This document shows positions 34,086-45,694 of a stretch of DNA of 64,000 nucleotides, in pieces. Origin of the DNA: Narthecium ossifragum (lineage: Eukaryota > Streptophyta > Magnoliopsida > Dioscoreales > Nartheciaceae); NCBI GenBank assembly GCA_963920575.1, contig OY986965.1:17252957-17316956 (forward strand). The letters are read 5' to 3'. The notes under the pieces were generated by a model. The model was not told the origin of the DNA, searched no databases, and worked only from the letters and a program-made list of their open reading frames with translations. A program made the position numbers and the translations under genes. Within the stretch, counting starts at the first letter, position 1, and every line of letters starts with the position of its first letter.

Positions 34086-34200
34086 TTGATTCTAGTTGAT
34101 TTTTGTGTTTATTGTGATCTTTATTTTCAGAAAAAAAAAAGAGTTATTCGAATTTTCTTGATTTCTTTTTCTCGTTTTGCCGGAATTCTCTTGATTGTTT

Positions 34201-35274
34201 ATGAGTATAGCTCGATCTTTTAATCAAGGTGATTTACAGTACGATCCAGAGATAGAAAGAACTCTGCGCAGGTTAAGGAGAGAAGCTCGGATAAATCCTG
34301 AGGAGGACGATTTGGCTCTTGACCACATATTTATCAGTGATTCTGAATTAGAGGAGGAAGTCATGGCCGGAAATCGGACTTTGAAAGAACTTGCAGCCCC
34401 AGATTTGAATCAAGAACCCTTATGCATTACATTTCCTACTTTGGATGTTGCTACTACTTTTGAATTGAAATCTGGACTAATACATCTCTTACCCACTTTT
34501 CATGGACTTTCAGGTGAGGATCCTCACAAGCATTTAAAGGAGCTTCATGTTGTGTGCACAAGTATGAAACCCATGGGGGTGACTGAAGATCAAATCAAAT
34601 TGAGAGCCTTTCCATTTTCTTTGAAGGATTCGGCTAAAGATTGGCTTTATTATTTACCATCTGGGAGTATTACTACATGGAATGAGATGAAGAGGTTGTT
34701 TTTAGAGAAGTATTTTCCAGCCTCAAGAGCGGCCAACATTAGGAAAGAGATCTGTGGTGTGAGGCAACATAATGGAGAATCTCTACATGAATATTGGGAA
34801 CGTTTTAAGAAATTATGTGCAAGCTGTCCCCATCATCAAATTAGTGAGCAATTACTTATTCAATATTTTTATGAGGGCTTACTAACCAATGACAGGAGTA
34901 TGATTGATGCAGCTAGTGAAGGAGCTTTGGTGGATAAAACACCTGAAGCCGCGAGGAACTTGATTGCAAATATGGCGGCTAATTCTCAGCAATTTAATAC
35001 TAGACTTGATTCTTATTCAAAACATGTTAATGAGGTAAATGTTTCATCTCTTGAACAACAGATTGCGAGTCTAACTTCTCTTGTTCGTCAAATGGCTGTA
35101 GGTAATATGCAAACAGCGAAGGTTTGTGGAATTTGTTCGGTGGTGGGACATCCAACTGATATGTGCCCAACTCTTCAAGAGGAACCCATTGAACAAGTGA
35201 ATGCAGCTGGGAGTTTTCCAGGACCACCGCAAAGGAAGTATGATCCCTATTCAAATACATATAATCCGGGATGA
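34201..35274 (+). pseudogene. gag: A1 gag, ends in premature TGA
   Basis: The first ATG in the frame is at 34201. The product has the retrotransposon Gag capsid signature (FPFSLKDSAKDWLYYLP, then FLEKYFPASRAANIRKEI and YWERFKKLC) and a zinc knuckle CGICSVVGHPTDMC near 35122-35163. A TGA at 35272-35274 ends it. The same frame stays open on the other side, so the stop is a point change, probably from a Trp codon. Gag would form the particle and package RNA. Athila-type elements normally express gag-pol as one frame, and I see no sign that this stop is a programmed readthrough site. Confidence 0.92.
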
Positions 35275-38200
35275 AGGGATCACCCCAATCTCAACTATGG
35301 GAATCCACAAGTGAATCAGCCTACAACTCAATTTCGCCCGACTGGACAGCAATATCAACAATATAGACCGCCATACCCCCCGAGACCACAACAAAACCCA
35401 ACTCCGAATTCTGGTATGTCTTTAGAAGATATTGTTAATTCCCTTGCTACTAGTGCTATGCAATTTCAACAGGATACAAAACAATTTCAACAAGATGCAA
35501 AGGCCAGTATCCATGGTTTGGAACATCAAATGGGCCAGATGGCGTCAGCAATTAGCAAGCTAGAGGCGCAAAATTCGGGAAAATTACCCTCTCAAACGGT
35601 AATAAATCCAAGAGAGAATGCAAGTGCAATCATTTTGAGAAGTGGTAAAGAAGTTGAGACTCCAATCAAGGAAATTCCTGCATCTTCTCTGCAAGGAAAA
35701 GAGCAAGACATCGTCGCGGACAAAATCTTTCCCGATGACGACGACGTACCTAAACGTAAGTTTCCACCTCTTTCTGATTATAAACCTGTACCTCCTTTTC
35801 CTCAGGCTTTAACAGAATCAAGGAAATATGAGAAGAATTCAGATCTTTATGAGACTTTTCGCCGATGCGAGGTAAATATTCCACTCTTAGATGCTCTTAA
35901 ACAAGTACCTCGTTATGCTAAATTCTTGAAAGAATTGTGCACAATTAAGAGGAAGCAGAAACTTAAAGGATGTGAGAAGGTGAAAGTAGGGGAAAATGTT
36001 TCTGCAATTCTGCAAAGAAAAATTCCTACAAAGTGTAGGGATCCAGGTATGTTTACTATCCCATGTACAATTGGTAACACCAAATTTGAGAAAGCCATGT
36101 TAGATTTGGGAGCTTCTATCAATGTCATGCCATATTCTATATATTCTTCTTTAAAACTTGGGCCTTTGAATGAAACTGGTGTTGTGATTCAATTGGCTGA
36201 CAGATCTAACGCCTATCCTAAAGGTGTAGTTGAAGATATTCTTGTGCAGGTCAATGATTTAGTTTTCCCTGCTGATTTTTATGTGCTTGATATGGAGAAT
36301 GGTGATCATAGTACTCCTATTTTATTGGGAAGACCTTTCTTGAAGACATCTAAGACTAAGATAGATGTCCATAGTGGCACACTTACCATGGAATTTGATG
36401 GTGAAACTATTAAGTTTAATATTTATAATGCCATGAAATATCCTGCTGATGATTGTTTAGTGTATTCAATTGATGTGATTGATTATTTATCACAGGAAGT
36501 TTTTGAACTTAGTGATAAAGATGAATTGGAAGTGGCTATTAGCAAATCTCTTGAGGAAGAAAATGAGGAGCTATCTTTGAGTACTAATTTGCAGGAAACT
36601 GTTGCAACACTGAATGATTTTTCGATAATTCAGCAATCAGGTAACGATTCTTCTAGTTCATTACCTGTATCTAATGAGAAATCATTACCCTCTGTATTGC
36701 AAGCACCTATTCCAGATCTGAAACCTCTTCCTAATCATCTTAAATATGCTTTTCTTGGAGATGAAGGAGTATTACCAGTGATTATCTCCAATAACCTTAG
36801 TGCACCACAGGAAGAAAAACTTGTGCAGGTTCTTAAGGAGCATAAGAGAGCTATTGGTTGGACAATTGCAGACATCAAGGGAATCAGTCCAGGTACATGT
36901 ATGCATCGTATCTTGCTTGAAGAAGGAGCGAAACCTTCCCGCCAACCACAAAGAAGGTTAAATCCGCCCATGATGGATGTTGTAAAGAAGGAGATCCTCA
37001 AACTTCTTGAAGTTGGAGTGATCTATCCTATTTCGGATAGCACTTGGGTTAGTCCAGTTCAAGTTGTTCCTAAAAAGACAGGAATAATCGTGGTGAGAAA
37101 TCACAAAGATGAGTTAGTTCCCACCCGTGTGCAAAATGGGTGGAGGGTTTGTATTGATTATAGAAAATTAAATGCTATAACCCGGAAGGACCACTTTCCT
37201 TTAACTTTTATTGATCAGATGCTTGAAAGATTAGCTGGTCATTCTTATTATTGTTTTCTTGATGGTTATTCAGGTTACTTTCAGATTGCAGTTGCCCCTG
37301 AGGATCAGGAAAAGACGACGTTCACATGCCCATTTGGAACTTTTGCATATCGTCGCATGCCTTTTGGTCTTTGCAACGCCCCAGCTACTTTCCAAAGGTG
37401 TATGGTTAGTATATTTTCAGATTATATTGAACAGATCATAGAGGTTTTTATGGATGATTTCACAGTTTATGGAAACTCTTTTGATAATTGTTTACATAAC
37501 CTTACACTTGTTCTTCAAAGATGCATAGAAACTAGCATTGTGTTAAATTCTGAGAAATGTCATTTCATGGTTGAACAAGGTATAGTTTTGGGTCATGTTA
37601 TTTCATCTAAAGGAATTGAGGTTGATAAATCTAAAGTTGATGTCATTCAATCTTTACCTTATCCCACTAGTGTGCGGGAAGTTCGTTCTTTTCTTGGACA
37701 TGCAGGTTTTTACCGAAGATTCATCAAGGACTTCTCTAAAATAGCATTACCGCTATGCACGTTGTTACAAAAAGACAAGGTTTTTGAGTTCGATGATGCA
37801 TGCAAAGAGGCATTTGATAAACTGAAAGAATTATTGACTTCAACCCCAGTTATTCAGCCCCCAGACTGGAGCGTTCCTTTCGAGATAATGTGTGATGCGA
37901 GTGATTATGCAGTGGGCGCAGTTTTGGGTCAAAAGATTGGAAGAGCTTCTCATGCAATTTACTATGCTTCCAAGACTTTGGATGATGCCCAGAGAAATTA
38001 TTCTACAACTGAAAAAGAACTTTTAGCCGTTGTGTTTGCTTTAGAAAAATTTCGTTCTTATTTACTTGGTACTAAAGTCATTGTTTATTTTGATCATGCA
38101 ACCCTTCGTTATTTAATGACGAAGAAGGAGGCAAAGCCGAGATTAATTCGATGGATACTTCTCTTGAGTGAATTTGATTTGGAGATAAAAGACAAAAGAG

Positions 38201-38415
38201 AAACAGAAAATCGAGTTGCAGATCATCTGAGTCGGTTAGTTCATGTGGAGGATAAACTTCGTCTACAGGAAACATTCCCTGATGAACAATTGTTTTCTGC
38301 AACTGTGACATTACCTTGGTATGCAAATATTGTGAATTATTTGGTTACTAATATGTTACCTTCTGATTTGTCTAAGGCTCAAAGAGATAAGATTAAAAGT
38401 GATGCTAAATATTAG
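35275..38415 (+). pseudogene. pol: A1 protease, RT and RNase H, ends in TAG
   Basis: This continues in the gag frame. Protease: catalytic Asp in LDLGAS (codon 36103-36105) and LLGRPFL downstream. [15 protein letters not shown] near 37141, FMDD at 37447-37458. RNase H: MCDASDYAVGAVL near 37888 and YSTTEKELLAVV. It ends at TAG 38413-38415, in the link between RNase H and integrase, with no frameshift. The catalytic residues I can check are intact, so the enzymes would probably be active if the stops were absent from the source copy. The LTRs are very young, so the stop may have been present in the RNA that was reverse-transcribed. Confidence 0.93.
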
Positions 38416-39612
38416 GTGTGGGATGACCCATATTTATGGAAGCATTGTGCAGATCAAGTAATAAGAAGGTGCGTTCCTGAAAGTGAAATTATTTCTATAC
38501 TCACTTTTTGTCATTCTTATGCTTGTGGAGGTCACTTTGGAGTTAAGAGAACGGCAAGGAAAGTGTTAGAATGTGGTTTCTATTGGCCTTCTTTATTCCG
38601 AGATTCATATTTTCTTTGTAAATCATGCGAGAATTGTCAAAAGACAGGTAATATATCCCAAAGGAATGAGATGCCACAAACCCCCATATTATTTTGCGAA
38701 ATCTTCGATGTTTGGGGCATTGATTTCATGGGTCCGTCCCCTATATCTTTTGGTTATGTTTATATTCTACTTGCTGTGGATTATGTTTCAAAATGGGTAG
38801 AAGCTAAAGCTACCAGGACTGATGATTCTAAAGTTGTTGCAGATTTTATCAAGTCTAACATATTATCCAGGTTTGGAATTCCAAGAGCTTTTATAAGTGA
38901 TCGAGGCACGCACTTTTGCAATCGAACTGTGGAGGCGTTGCTAAGAAAGTACCATGTGACCCATAAGGTGTCAACCGCCTATCATCCGCAAACGAGTGGA
39001 CAAGCGGAAGTGTCAAATCGAGAGATCAAGTCCATCATTGAAAAGACGGTAAATCCAAATAGAAAAGATTGGAGTTTGCGTTTGGATGATGCGTTGTGGG
39101 CATATAGGACTGCATATAAGACACCCATCGGTATGTCACCTTATCACTTGATATTTGGGAAACCATGTCACCTTCCAGTTGAGTTAGAACATAAAGCTTA
39201 TTGGGCTATCAAGAGCTTTAATATGAACGTGGATGAGAGTGGAGAATACAGGAAGTTGCAACTGCAAGAATTAGAGGAAATTCGCAATGATGCCTATGAG
39301 AGCGCTAGGATTTACAAGGAAAAGACAAAAGCTTTTCATGATAAGATGATCTCTAGAAAGGAGTTTAAAGTTGGTCAAAAAGTTCTCCTTTACCAATCAC
39401 GCTTACGTTTGTTTCCAGGTAAGTTGCGTTCTCGTTGGATTGGACCTTTTATTGTTACTAATGTTTTTTCTCATGGTGCAGTTGAAATTCAAAGTTTAGC
39501 CACTTCCAAAATATTTACGGTGAATGGCCATCGACTTAAACCTTTCTATGAAGGCGTTCCAACAGAAAAGTTGGAAAAATTGGACCTTGAGGAACCAACT
39601 TATACTGATTGA
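38416..39612 (+). pseudogene. A1 integrase, downstream of TAG
   Basis: It is in the same frame as protease-RT. The zinc finger spans [10 protein letters not shown] to CENCQKTG. The catalytic core shows [18 protein letters not shown] and [13 protein letters not shown] (Asp, Asp, Glu). A C-terminal DNA-binding part runs to the TGA at 39610-39612. No chromodomain follows, as expected for the Athila/Tat branch. Integrase inserts the cDNA with 5-bp staggered cuts, which matches the TCATG duplications. It is disconnected from the rest of the polyprotein by the upstream TAG. Confidence 0.92.
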
Positions 39613-41092
39613 AGAAGAAAGCATGAAGTCGAGCCAATGACAATAAACAAAGGCGCTGCTTGGGAGGCAACCCAAGGGGAGTTCGTTCCTTTCTCTTTTT
39701 ATTTTCGCATTTCCATTTTAATTATTTTTGCTTTTCTTTGCATTCCACCTTCCATTGGGGACAATGTCAGTTTCAAGTGTAAGGGAGGAGATCTAGGTTG
39801 CATTTGCCATGAGCGAGAACTAGTTAAGCTTAACATATTCATAACATGATTGAATGAGTAATTTTGTGACTTGGAATTAATTAGTTGAGTTATTTTCCTT
39901 GATATGGAAGTGACTAAATGAGTAGACAAAAACTGGTGAGATTTTGAGCCTTTAGACTGACACATTCATATCAGTCTCACTATTTTCTTTCATGAGAGAT
40001 ATTCTTCCATGGATTTGTTTCTCTAGAACTTGCTTTGATTCTATTCGAGGTCACATTGACACTTGCAGACATGAACATGATTAAGGCCATCTTTGTGTTA
40101 AGCTACACAAGCCAAATAGCCTACCTTGTGATTAATTTTTCCTTTTGCTAAACACCTTTGAGCTTTATTGACTTCATTGTTAACCCACATTACAAGCCTT
40201 AAACATGAAAAGTATTTCCGTTACCCAAGCCATAAAACTAGTGGAGCATTGATCATCATTATGACATGTATGGGTGCAATAGTTCAAGTGTGGGGGTGTT
40301 TGGATTTGCGGTATGGCTATGATTGGTGAAGTGGAGTATATTTTCGTACTTAATTCGTGAGTATGATGGTTCTGAAAAAAAAAAGAAAGAAAAAAAAAAG
40401 AAAGAAAGAAGAAAGTGAAGGAGGAAATTGTTTCTCATGTTACAAAATGTGTTTATGAATCCTCCCAATAGTTCTGTATGATATCTACAAAGGTGGAAGT
40501 TTTTGCAAAAGATTGTTCACTATTTCAGTTAAAAAGTATTCCTTTGAACAATCTCTTTGCCAATGTGGTAATGTTTTATGGGTTGAGTATGTTAAAGCTA
40601 AGTTGAAGAAAATTGTTGAATGGAGTGATTGGTTGTACATGTCTTATTGATGCATTTTTTGCTCCATTAGTTTCATTGGCTTTTGAGCTACATTCCTAAA
40701 TATTTCCCACCTTAATCCTGGACCCCATTACAACCTTTTGAAGTCCTTATGACTTGTGTTATGCATGTGATTCTAGTGGCGGAGAATGAGAAGATATGCA
40801 AGCCTATGGTAGATCATTTTCATTGGAATGAATTTGAGTGAAATACATACCCTTCAAACACATGAGAGTTGAGTGTTTATTTCCGTGAGGGTCTACTTGT
40901 TTAGTATACTCCATATTCAAGTGAATGCTTATTGATTGATTTTTAAGTTGTCTAAAAATGTTTGTTCATGATATGTTATGAATTGTGAAGAGCTTGATTG
41001 TTCTTTATTGATGGCGTTGCAACCTTGATTTCTTGAGTAGAGTGAATTTTAGTTTTGCCCGAGGACGAGCAAAAGCTAAGTGTGGGGGAATT
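39613..41092 (+). other. A1 3' noncoding region, stem-loops and PPT
   Basis: No env-like frame is present. Features are the CTTGGG hairpin at 39659-39676, a GTGTGGGGG motif near 40290 that copies the polypurine tract, a purine run at 40373-40420, the stem-loop TTTTGC/GCAAAA at 41053-41074 and the polypurine tract AAGTGTGGGGGAA ending at about 41091. The same module forms A0 (796-2235). Confidence 0.85.
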
Positions 41093-42833
41093 TGATGAGA
41101 ATGCATAATGTTATATTTTTATCCCTTAATATTTAGTCTCCTATGCTTATTTAGTTCCTAAATACACTCATTATTCTTATATTTTGATTTAGGATGCAAT
41201 TGAAGTCCTTAAGTCGAAAAGAAGCTGAAAAGAGTGCTTGGATCAACTTTAAAGATTTATCTGTACCTTCTCATGAAGAACCAGAGGATGTGCCATACAT
41301 GGTTGGAAAGCTCTTGAAGTCTAGATTCTGGAGAATTTTACGGTTCGTGATTCCGAGTTTCCTAGAGGAAGTTACGGCAATTTTAGTATCGATGGCGCAG
41401 TCTGGATGGCAGAGCAGTGAATAAGCTGAACAGTCCGATCGATCCGACACCCAGGGTCCGATCGATCGGACCATGCAGAAACGTGACAGAACATGTGTAT
41501 TTCAGCCACAACACATCCGATCGATCCCTCCATCGCTCCTATGGGGTCCGATCGATCCGACACCAATGGTCCGATCGATCGGACTCGGAAAAAGTCACAA
41601 ACAGCGGATTTTTACTCAACCGATCGATCCAACACTCATACTTCGATCGATCAGACTTGGGAATTAAAGGGCGACAGAACGTATGCTTTTTAGAGGAACA
41701 CAGTTCGATCGATCGGACCATCGATCGAACTCGGGAAGAGCCAGAGACGAAGGATTTTTACAAAATCGATCGATCCGACTCCCTTAGTCCGATCGATCGG
41801 GCTCGGGCGTGAATAGAAGTTGAAGATTTTAATGAGACCGATCGATCCAGCATCCAAGGTCCGATCGATCGGACTTTCCCAGTAACAAAAATCAATGATT
41901 GTGATCTAATCCGAGGGTGGATACAATTGAGGCTATAAATAGGACTCTTTCTAGGGTTTGAGGGGGGATTCTTGGACACTTTTGGCTACTCTTTCTCCTC
42001 TTTTATATTTTTTCTAAGTTTTCTTTTGCTTTATGAAATCTTTTGGAGGATTGTTCTTGATGGCCCTGCGTGGCTAAATCTTGATCCTTGGTCGAGGAGA
42101 CTGAAACCTCGAAATCAATGAAACTGTGAGATCTAATTTATTTTTATTGTTCAGTTTATACATGAGTATTGGATGTTCTTCTGAGATTAAATCTTCATGA
42201 TTACCTTGTCTAATTGCTAGGAGGCCTACTAGTTTATTATTCATGGTGATCTACTGCTAGGTTTGATATCAAATCCGGAATTGTTTTATCCCTCTAATCT
42301 GCGAAGCAACTAGGATCTAATAATTTACTGCTGATCAGATCTTGTTAGGTCTTAGGAAGAATATTCAACTAGATTAAATGCAACCGCTTGTGCTTGTGTT
42401 GTTTAGCTTCATCGATCTCCCTATTCTTACTGCTGCTACTAGATTAAATCTATAGCGCTTGTCTTAGGTTGTCCAGTAATTAGGGTTGATTAGATCGCTT
42501 GTTTCTAATTAACTATGATTGAGGAGAGATTCGGATTTCATTCGGACGGTGAATATTCATGGTATAAATTGATTGATACTTGCATCTATGATCAGTTGTT
42601 GGATTCCGATGGTGGATGTTGACTCAGACCAAGGTTTGTTCTCTTGATTCAACTTGTTTCTTCGCTTTAGATTATTTCTTTATTGTTTTTCCTCACGTTT
42701 AAAACCCCCCATCTTTGTTCACTAAGCACAAAACTAGGCTAAGCACTCTTCGTGGGATCGACTCGTACTCGCACTACTACATTTATTTTAACGAGTACTG
42801 GATTTATTTTTGAGTGCCTGCGACAGCACATCA
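41093..42833 (+). repeat. 3' LTR of A1
   Basis: It spans 1741 bp and is nearly identical to the 5' LTR. It is followed at once by TCATG. The array is at 41431-41878 and the TATA box at 41934-41941. Confidence 0.96.
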
Positions 42834-42838
42834 TCATG

Positions 42839-43550
42839 ACATAAAATTATAAACCTATCCCAGTATCATGCTTACAATCTAATATCAACCCCTTAACATG
42901 CGGAAGTGAACTTGTGCATTAGGATATGTCAAGCTATCCTTAAATCATAGAAATAAGATCATGCATAGCAAAAATTTACTATTTCTTATATGACATACAA
43001 GTCTCAGAATAATTCATAAGACAAATTTCTAAAACATGCACATTTGTCAAATCATATCATAATTTCATCCTTTTGACATAATTCAAGGGATGTATAATAT
43101 TTGGTTACCAGGAAAAAAAATATGAGCATGAAATTTATGAATGCTACCCCCTAACTTAAATGTAATTGTCCCCAATTACACCAAGTCATAAAAATAAAGC
43201 AAGGAAAAGGGTAGAGGTAACCGTAATTTAGCTCCAAAATAGCGCTCCCTCATAACTACAAAAAAAATCACCGCCATTGTCAATAAAATTTATTCTTCCC
43301 AAGCATAACCTGCCAAAGAAATACATACCTTTCCCAAAAGATCAAATATAACTCATGAAAGTTCAAAACGGTACTAGAATGAGAAAAAATTTCAGCAAAG
43401 GCTCCTTTGTTATTTCATGATATATTAATCTGTACAATCATTCATCCACATAAAGTGAAATATAAACATAAAATCTTAAAATACATCGAAACATCCATGC
43501 ACAGCACACAAAAATATTCATCATCCAAAATTTCATCCAGATTAAAGATT
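42839..43550 (-). other. D 3' noncoding DNA, continuation after A1
   Basis: Sequence resumes after A1 and matches F near 60880-61250 in reverse complement, including an internal TACCCCCTAACTTA tract near 43147 that resembles a second polypurine tract. No coding frame is seen. Confidence 0.65.
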
Positions 43551-43692
43551 GAGACCGTCCGATTTGAAATCAAAGCTCTGTAGCATATGGATCATGTTCT
43601 GTAGCAGTTGGACGGCTGAGAGCTCGCCAGTGATGGATGAACGGTGAAACCTCATCGCCGGAGGACGGGAAGGGTACAGGAAGAATCGTAGA
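43551..43692. other. Unassigned segment left of chromovirus B
   Basis: This GC-richer piece resembles 13440-13560 (GGACGGCTGAGA...GAAAC, GCCGGAG). It may be flanking DNA carried along when B and D were joined. No gene is seen. Confidence 0.4.
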
Positions 43693-45694
43693 TGTCACAC
43701 CCCGACCCAGAAAACCCATCCAGGACGAGGCGTGAGGGTTCCTATGTCTATTCATCTTCGATTGGCACGATACAAAGCGGAAAAGACGAGTAATTCAAAC
43801 AATTGTATTCCAGAGGTGAAACAGATATTCAATTCATATAACATCAGTTGTACTATTTAATATTTGATACAAGATCTTCCAAGGATAGATATAATACATA
43901 AACCCAAAAGTCCTCGAAATGTTTACAACATATAAATTATCAAAAGGTACAACAGATAATCCTCCAGCAACCTCAAGTGCCTCTGGATGTACTCGCGCCG
44001 CCAAAGGCCGATCCTGCCGGCTTCACGGAAGAAGAACTGCCGCATGCACCTGAAAACGCAGCCCGGGTAGGAGTGAGCGATAAGCTCAGTAGGGTTCTAC
44101 TCTACGGCACACAGAAGGGAGGAAAACAACAACAGTGTTGTCTCCCAACTCAAGTCTAACGGATGCCACGGGTCCCACAACCCTGTCGATGTCCCAAGGG
44201 CTCCTGCCATGAAACCTCTCTCCTGAACATGTTACCAGGAGGCCACGAAACAGTAACATGCAGGATCACCCTTACCCAAGCAGGAATACCATGCCTTGGG
44301 GAACCACGTCGGGAACGCATCGACACCCATCCTTAGCACTTGGCCTTGGAAGACAACACGACCTCTAAACCTCAAACACTGATCAGAGTCAACTATCGCA
44401 AATCCTCAACACATGAGATTCAGATTAATACAATCACACCTTAATCCTGACTACCCAGCCACGGCCCTAAGGCTAGATCTGAGCTACCCGAGAGCCTCGG
44501 ATCGGAGACCCAAACCATCGCCCGCCTAACCTCAAATGCCTCTAATGCACACAATGCGTGAACCTATGCAAACATCTATCCTAGATGTCTCTATATGCCA
44601 CAGCATCAGTTTCAGGTTCACAGATATACAATAGCCCTCGGCAAGAGGCTAAGGTTCCACAATTCCTCATTAACTAGCACTCATAGCTAGCTAATGGCTA
44701 AGCACATAATTAAGCAATTAACTACAACCAAACATGTATTAAATGCAATCGAAACCATAGCTTTTCCCAAAAAGGAAAGAATACTCGAATCGATCCTCAA
44801 ACCCGATGGAAATCCTTTGAAAACTCCATAAAATCCACATACATACTTCCCAACATGTTTAGATACTAATCACAAATCAAATCCATCCAAGAAAGGCCAG
44901 AAAACCAAGTTCAAGGGACCACGGATGATGTCACGGTCGATCCGACGGTCGACCGTGAGGCCACGGACGATGTCACGGTCGATCTGACGGTCGACCGTGA
45001 GGCCACGGACGATGTCACGGTCGATCCGACGGTCGACCATGAGACCAAGGCGAAGAAAACCAAGGGGCGACGGTCGATCCACTCATCGACCCTGGGATGC
45101 CCAAAACCAAACAGCGCTTGACGGTCGATGCGACAGTCGACCGTCAGGTGGGATTAAAAAGGGAGAGAGCCCACGGTCGATCGATCCATCGACCGTGGAA
45201 GTCCAAAATTCAGATAGAGCCTGACGGACGATGCGACGGTCGATCCACCGGTCGACCGTCAGGCCCAGAAAGAGCAAATCAACGCTTGACGGTCGATGCA
45301 CCGATCGACCGTCGATCCTTAGGCACAGTTCATCAGAACAAAGGAGAGAGAAGGAGAGAAAACGACAGGAGAAGAGAAAGAAAGAGAGAGAAAGGGACAT
45401 GGCTTATATAGAGATCCGGATCGATCTCAGTCGTCCGATTCGATCTTTCCCGATCGAGCTCCGATCTTCCGATCGGACGCACCCTAGAGATTCTAATCAA
45501 ACACATATATCAATCCAAGGTCGTGTGTGAAACGCGGGTGTGAAACCGACCACCAGAGGGCATATTCACCAAAATGCCCCCGGGGTCCAAACCGCCAAAC
45601 GATCGCCCGATCGTACTCGACGCGGAACCAAACCAATAGGAAACCGACTCTCTACCCACGCGGTCGAGCCAGGTCGGAGGGATGGGCCCTCACA
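43693..45694 (-). repeat. 3' LTR of chromovirus B
   Basis: It spans 2002 bp, from TGTCACACCCCG to GGCCCTCACA on the plus strand. Compared with solo LTR S it lacks about 450 bp after CAGAACA near 45340. A TATATAAG occurs on the minus strand near 45403-45411. The palindrome array at 44931-45320 is downstream of that box, so in transcribed sequence. Confidence 0.9.
44931..45320. repeat. GGTCGATC palindrome array, B LTR
   Basis: CACGGACGATGTCACGGTC, GATCCGACGGTCGACCGTG and related units repeat, mostly as inverted pairs. It resembles the copia-1 LTR array more than the chromo-1 array, although B and chromo-1 are the closer relatives in pol. Confidence 0.8.

Larger units (their letters stand above)
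32318..42838 (+). mobile_element. Very young full-length Athila-type element A1
   Basis: The element proper is 32323-42833 (10,511 bp), flanked by perfect TCATG duplications at 32318-32322 and 42834-42838. It has two near-identical LTRs, an Asp-tRNA primer site, one gag-pol frame broken only by two stops, about 1.5 kb of 3' noncoding DNA and a polypurine tract. The RT reads FMDD and no chromodomain is present, fitting the Athila/Tat branch of Ty3/gypsy. It has no env-like ORF. It inserted into the 3' noncoding region of D. Confidence 0.96.

Noticed and set aside
35272..35274. Programmed readthrough at the A1 gag stop
   Set aside because: The stop follows the knuckle by some 36 codons, no readthrough context or pseudoknot is evident, and a second in-frame stop at 38413 points to ordinary lesions.
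39613..41092. Env-like gene expected in some Athila elements
   Set aside because: No frame above about 90 codons with membrane or signal features exists here; both A1 and A0 have noncoding DNA.
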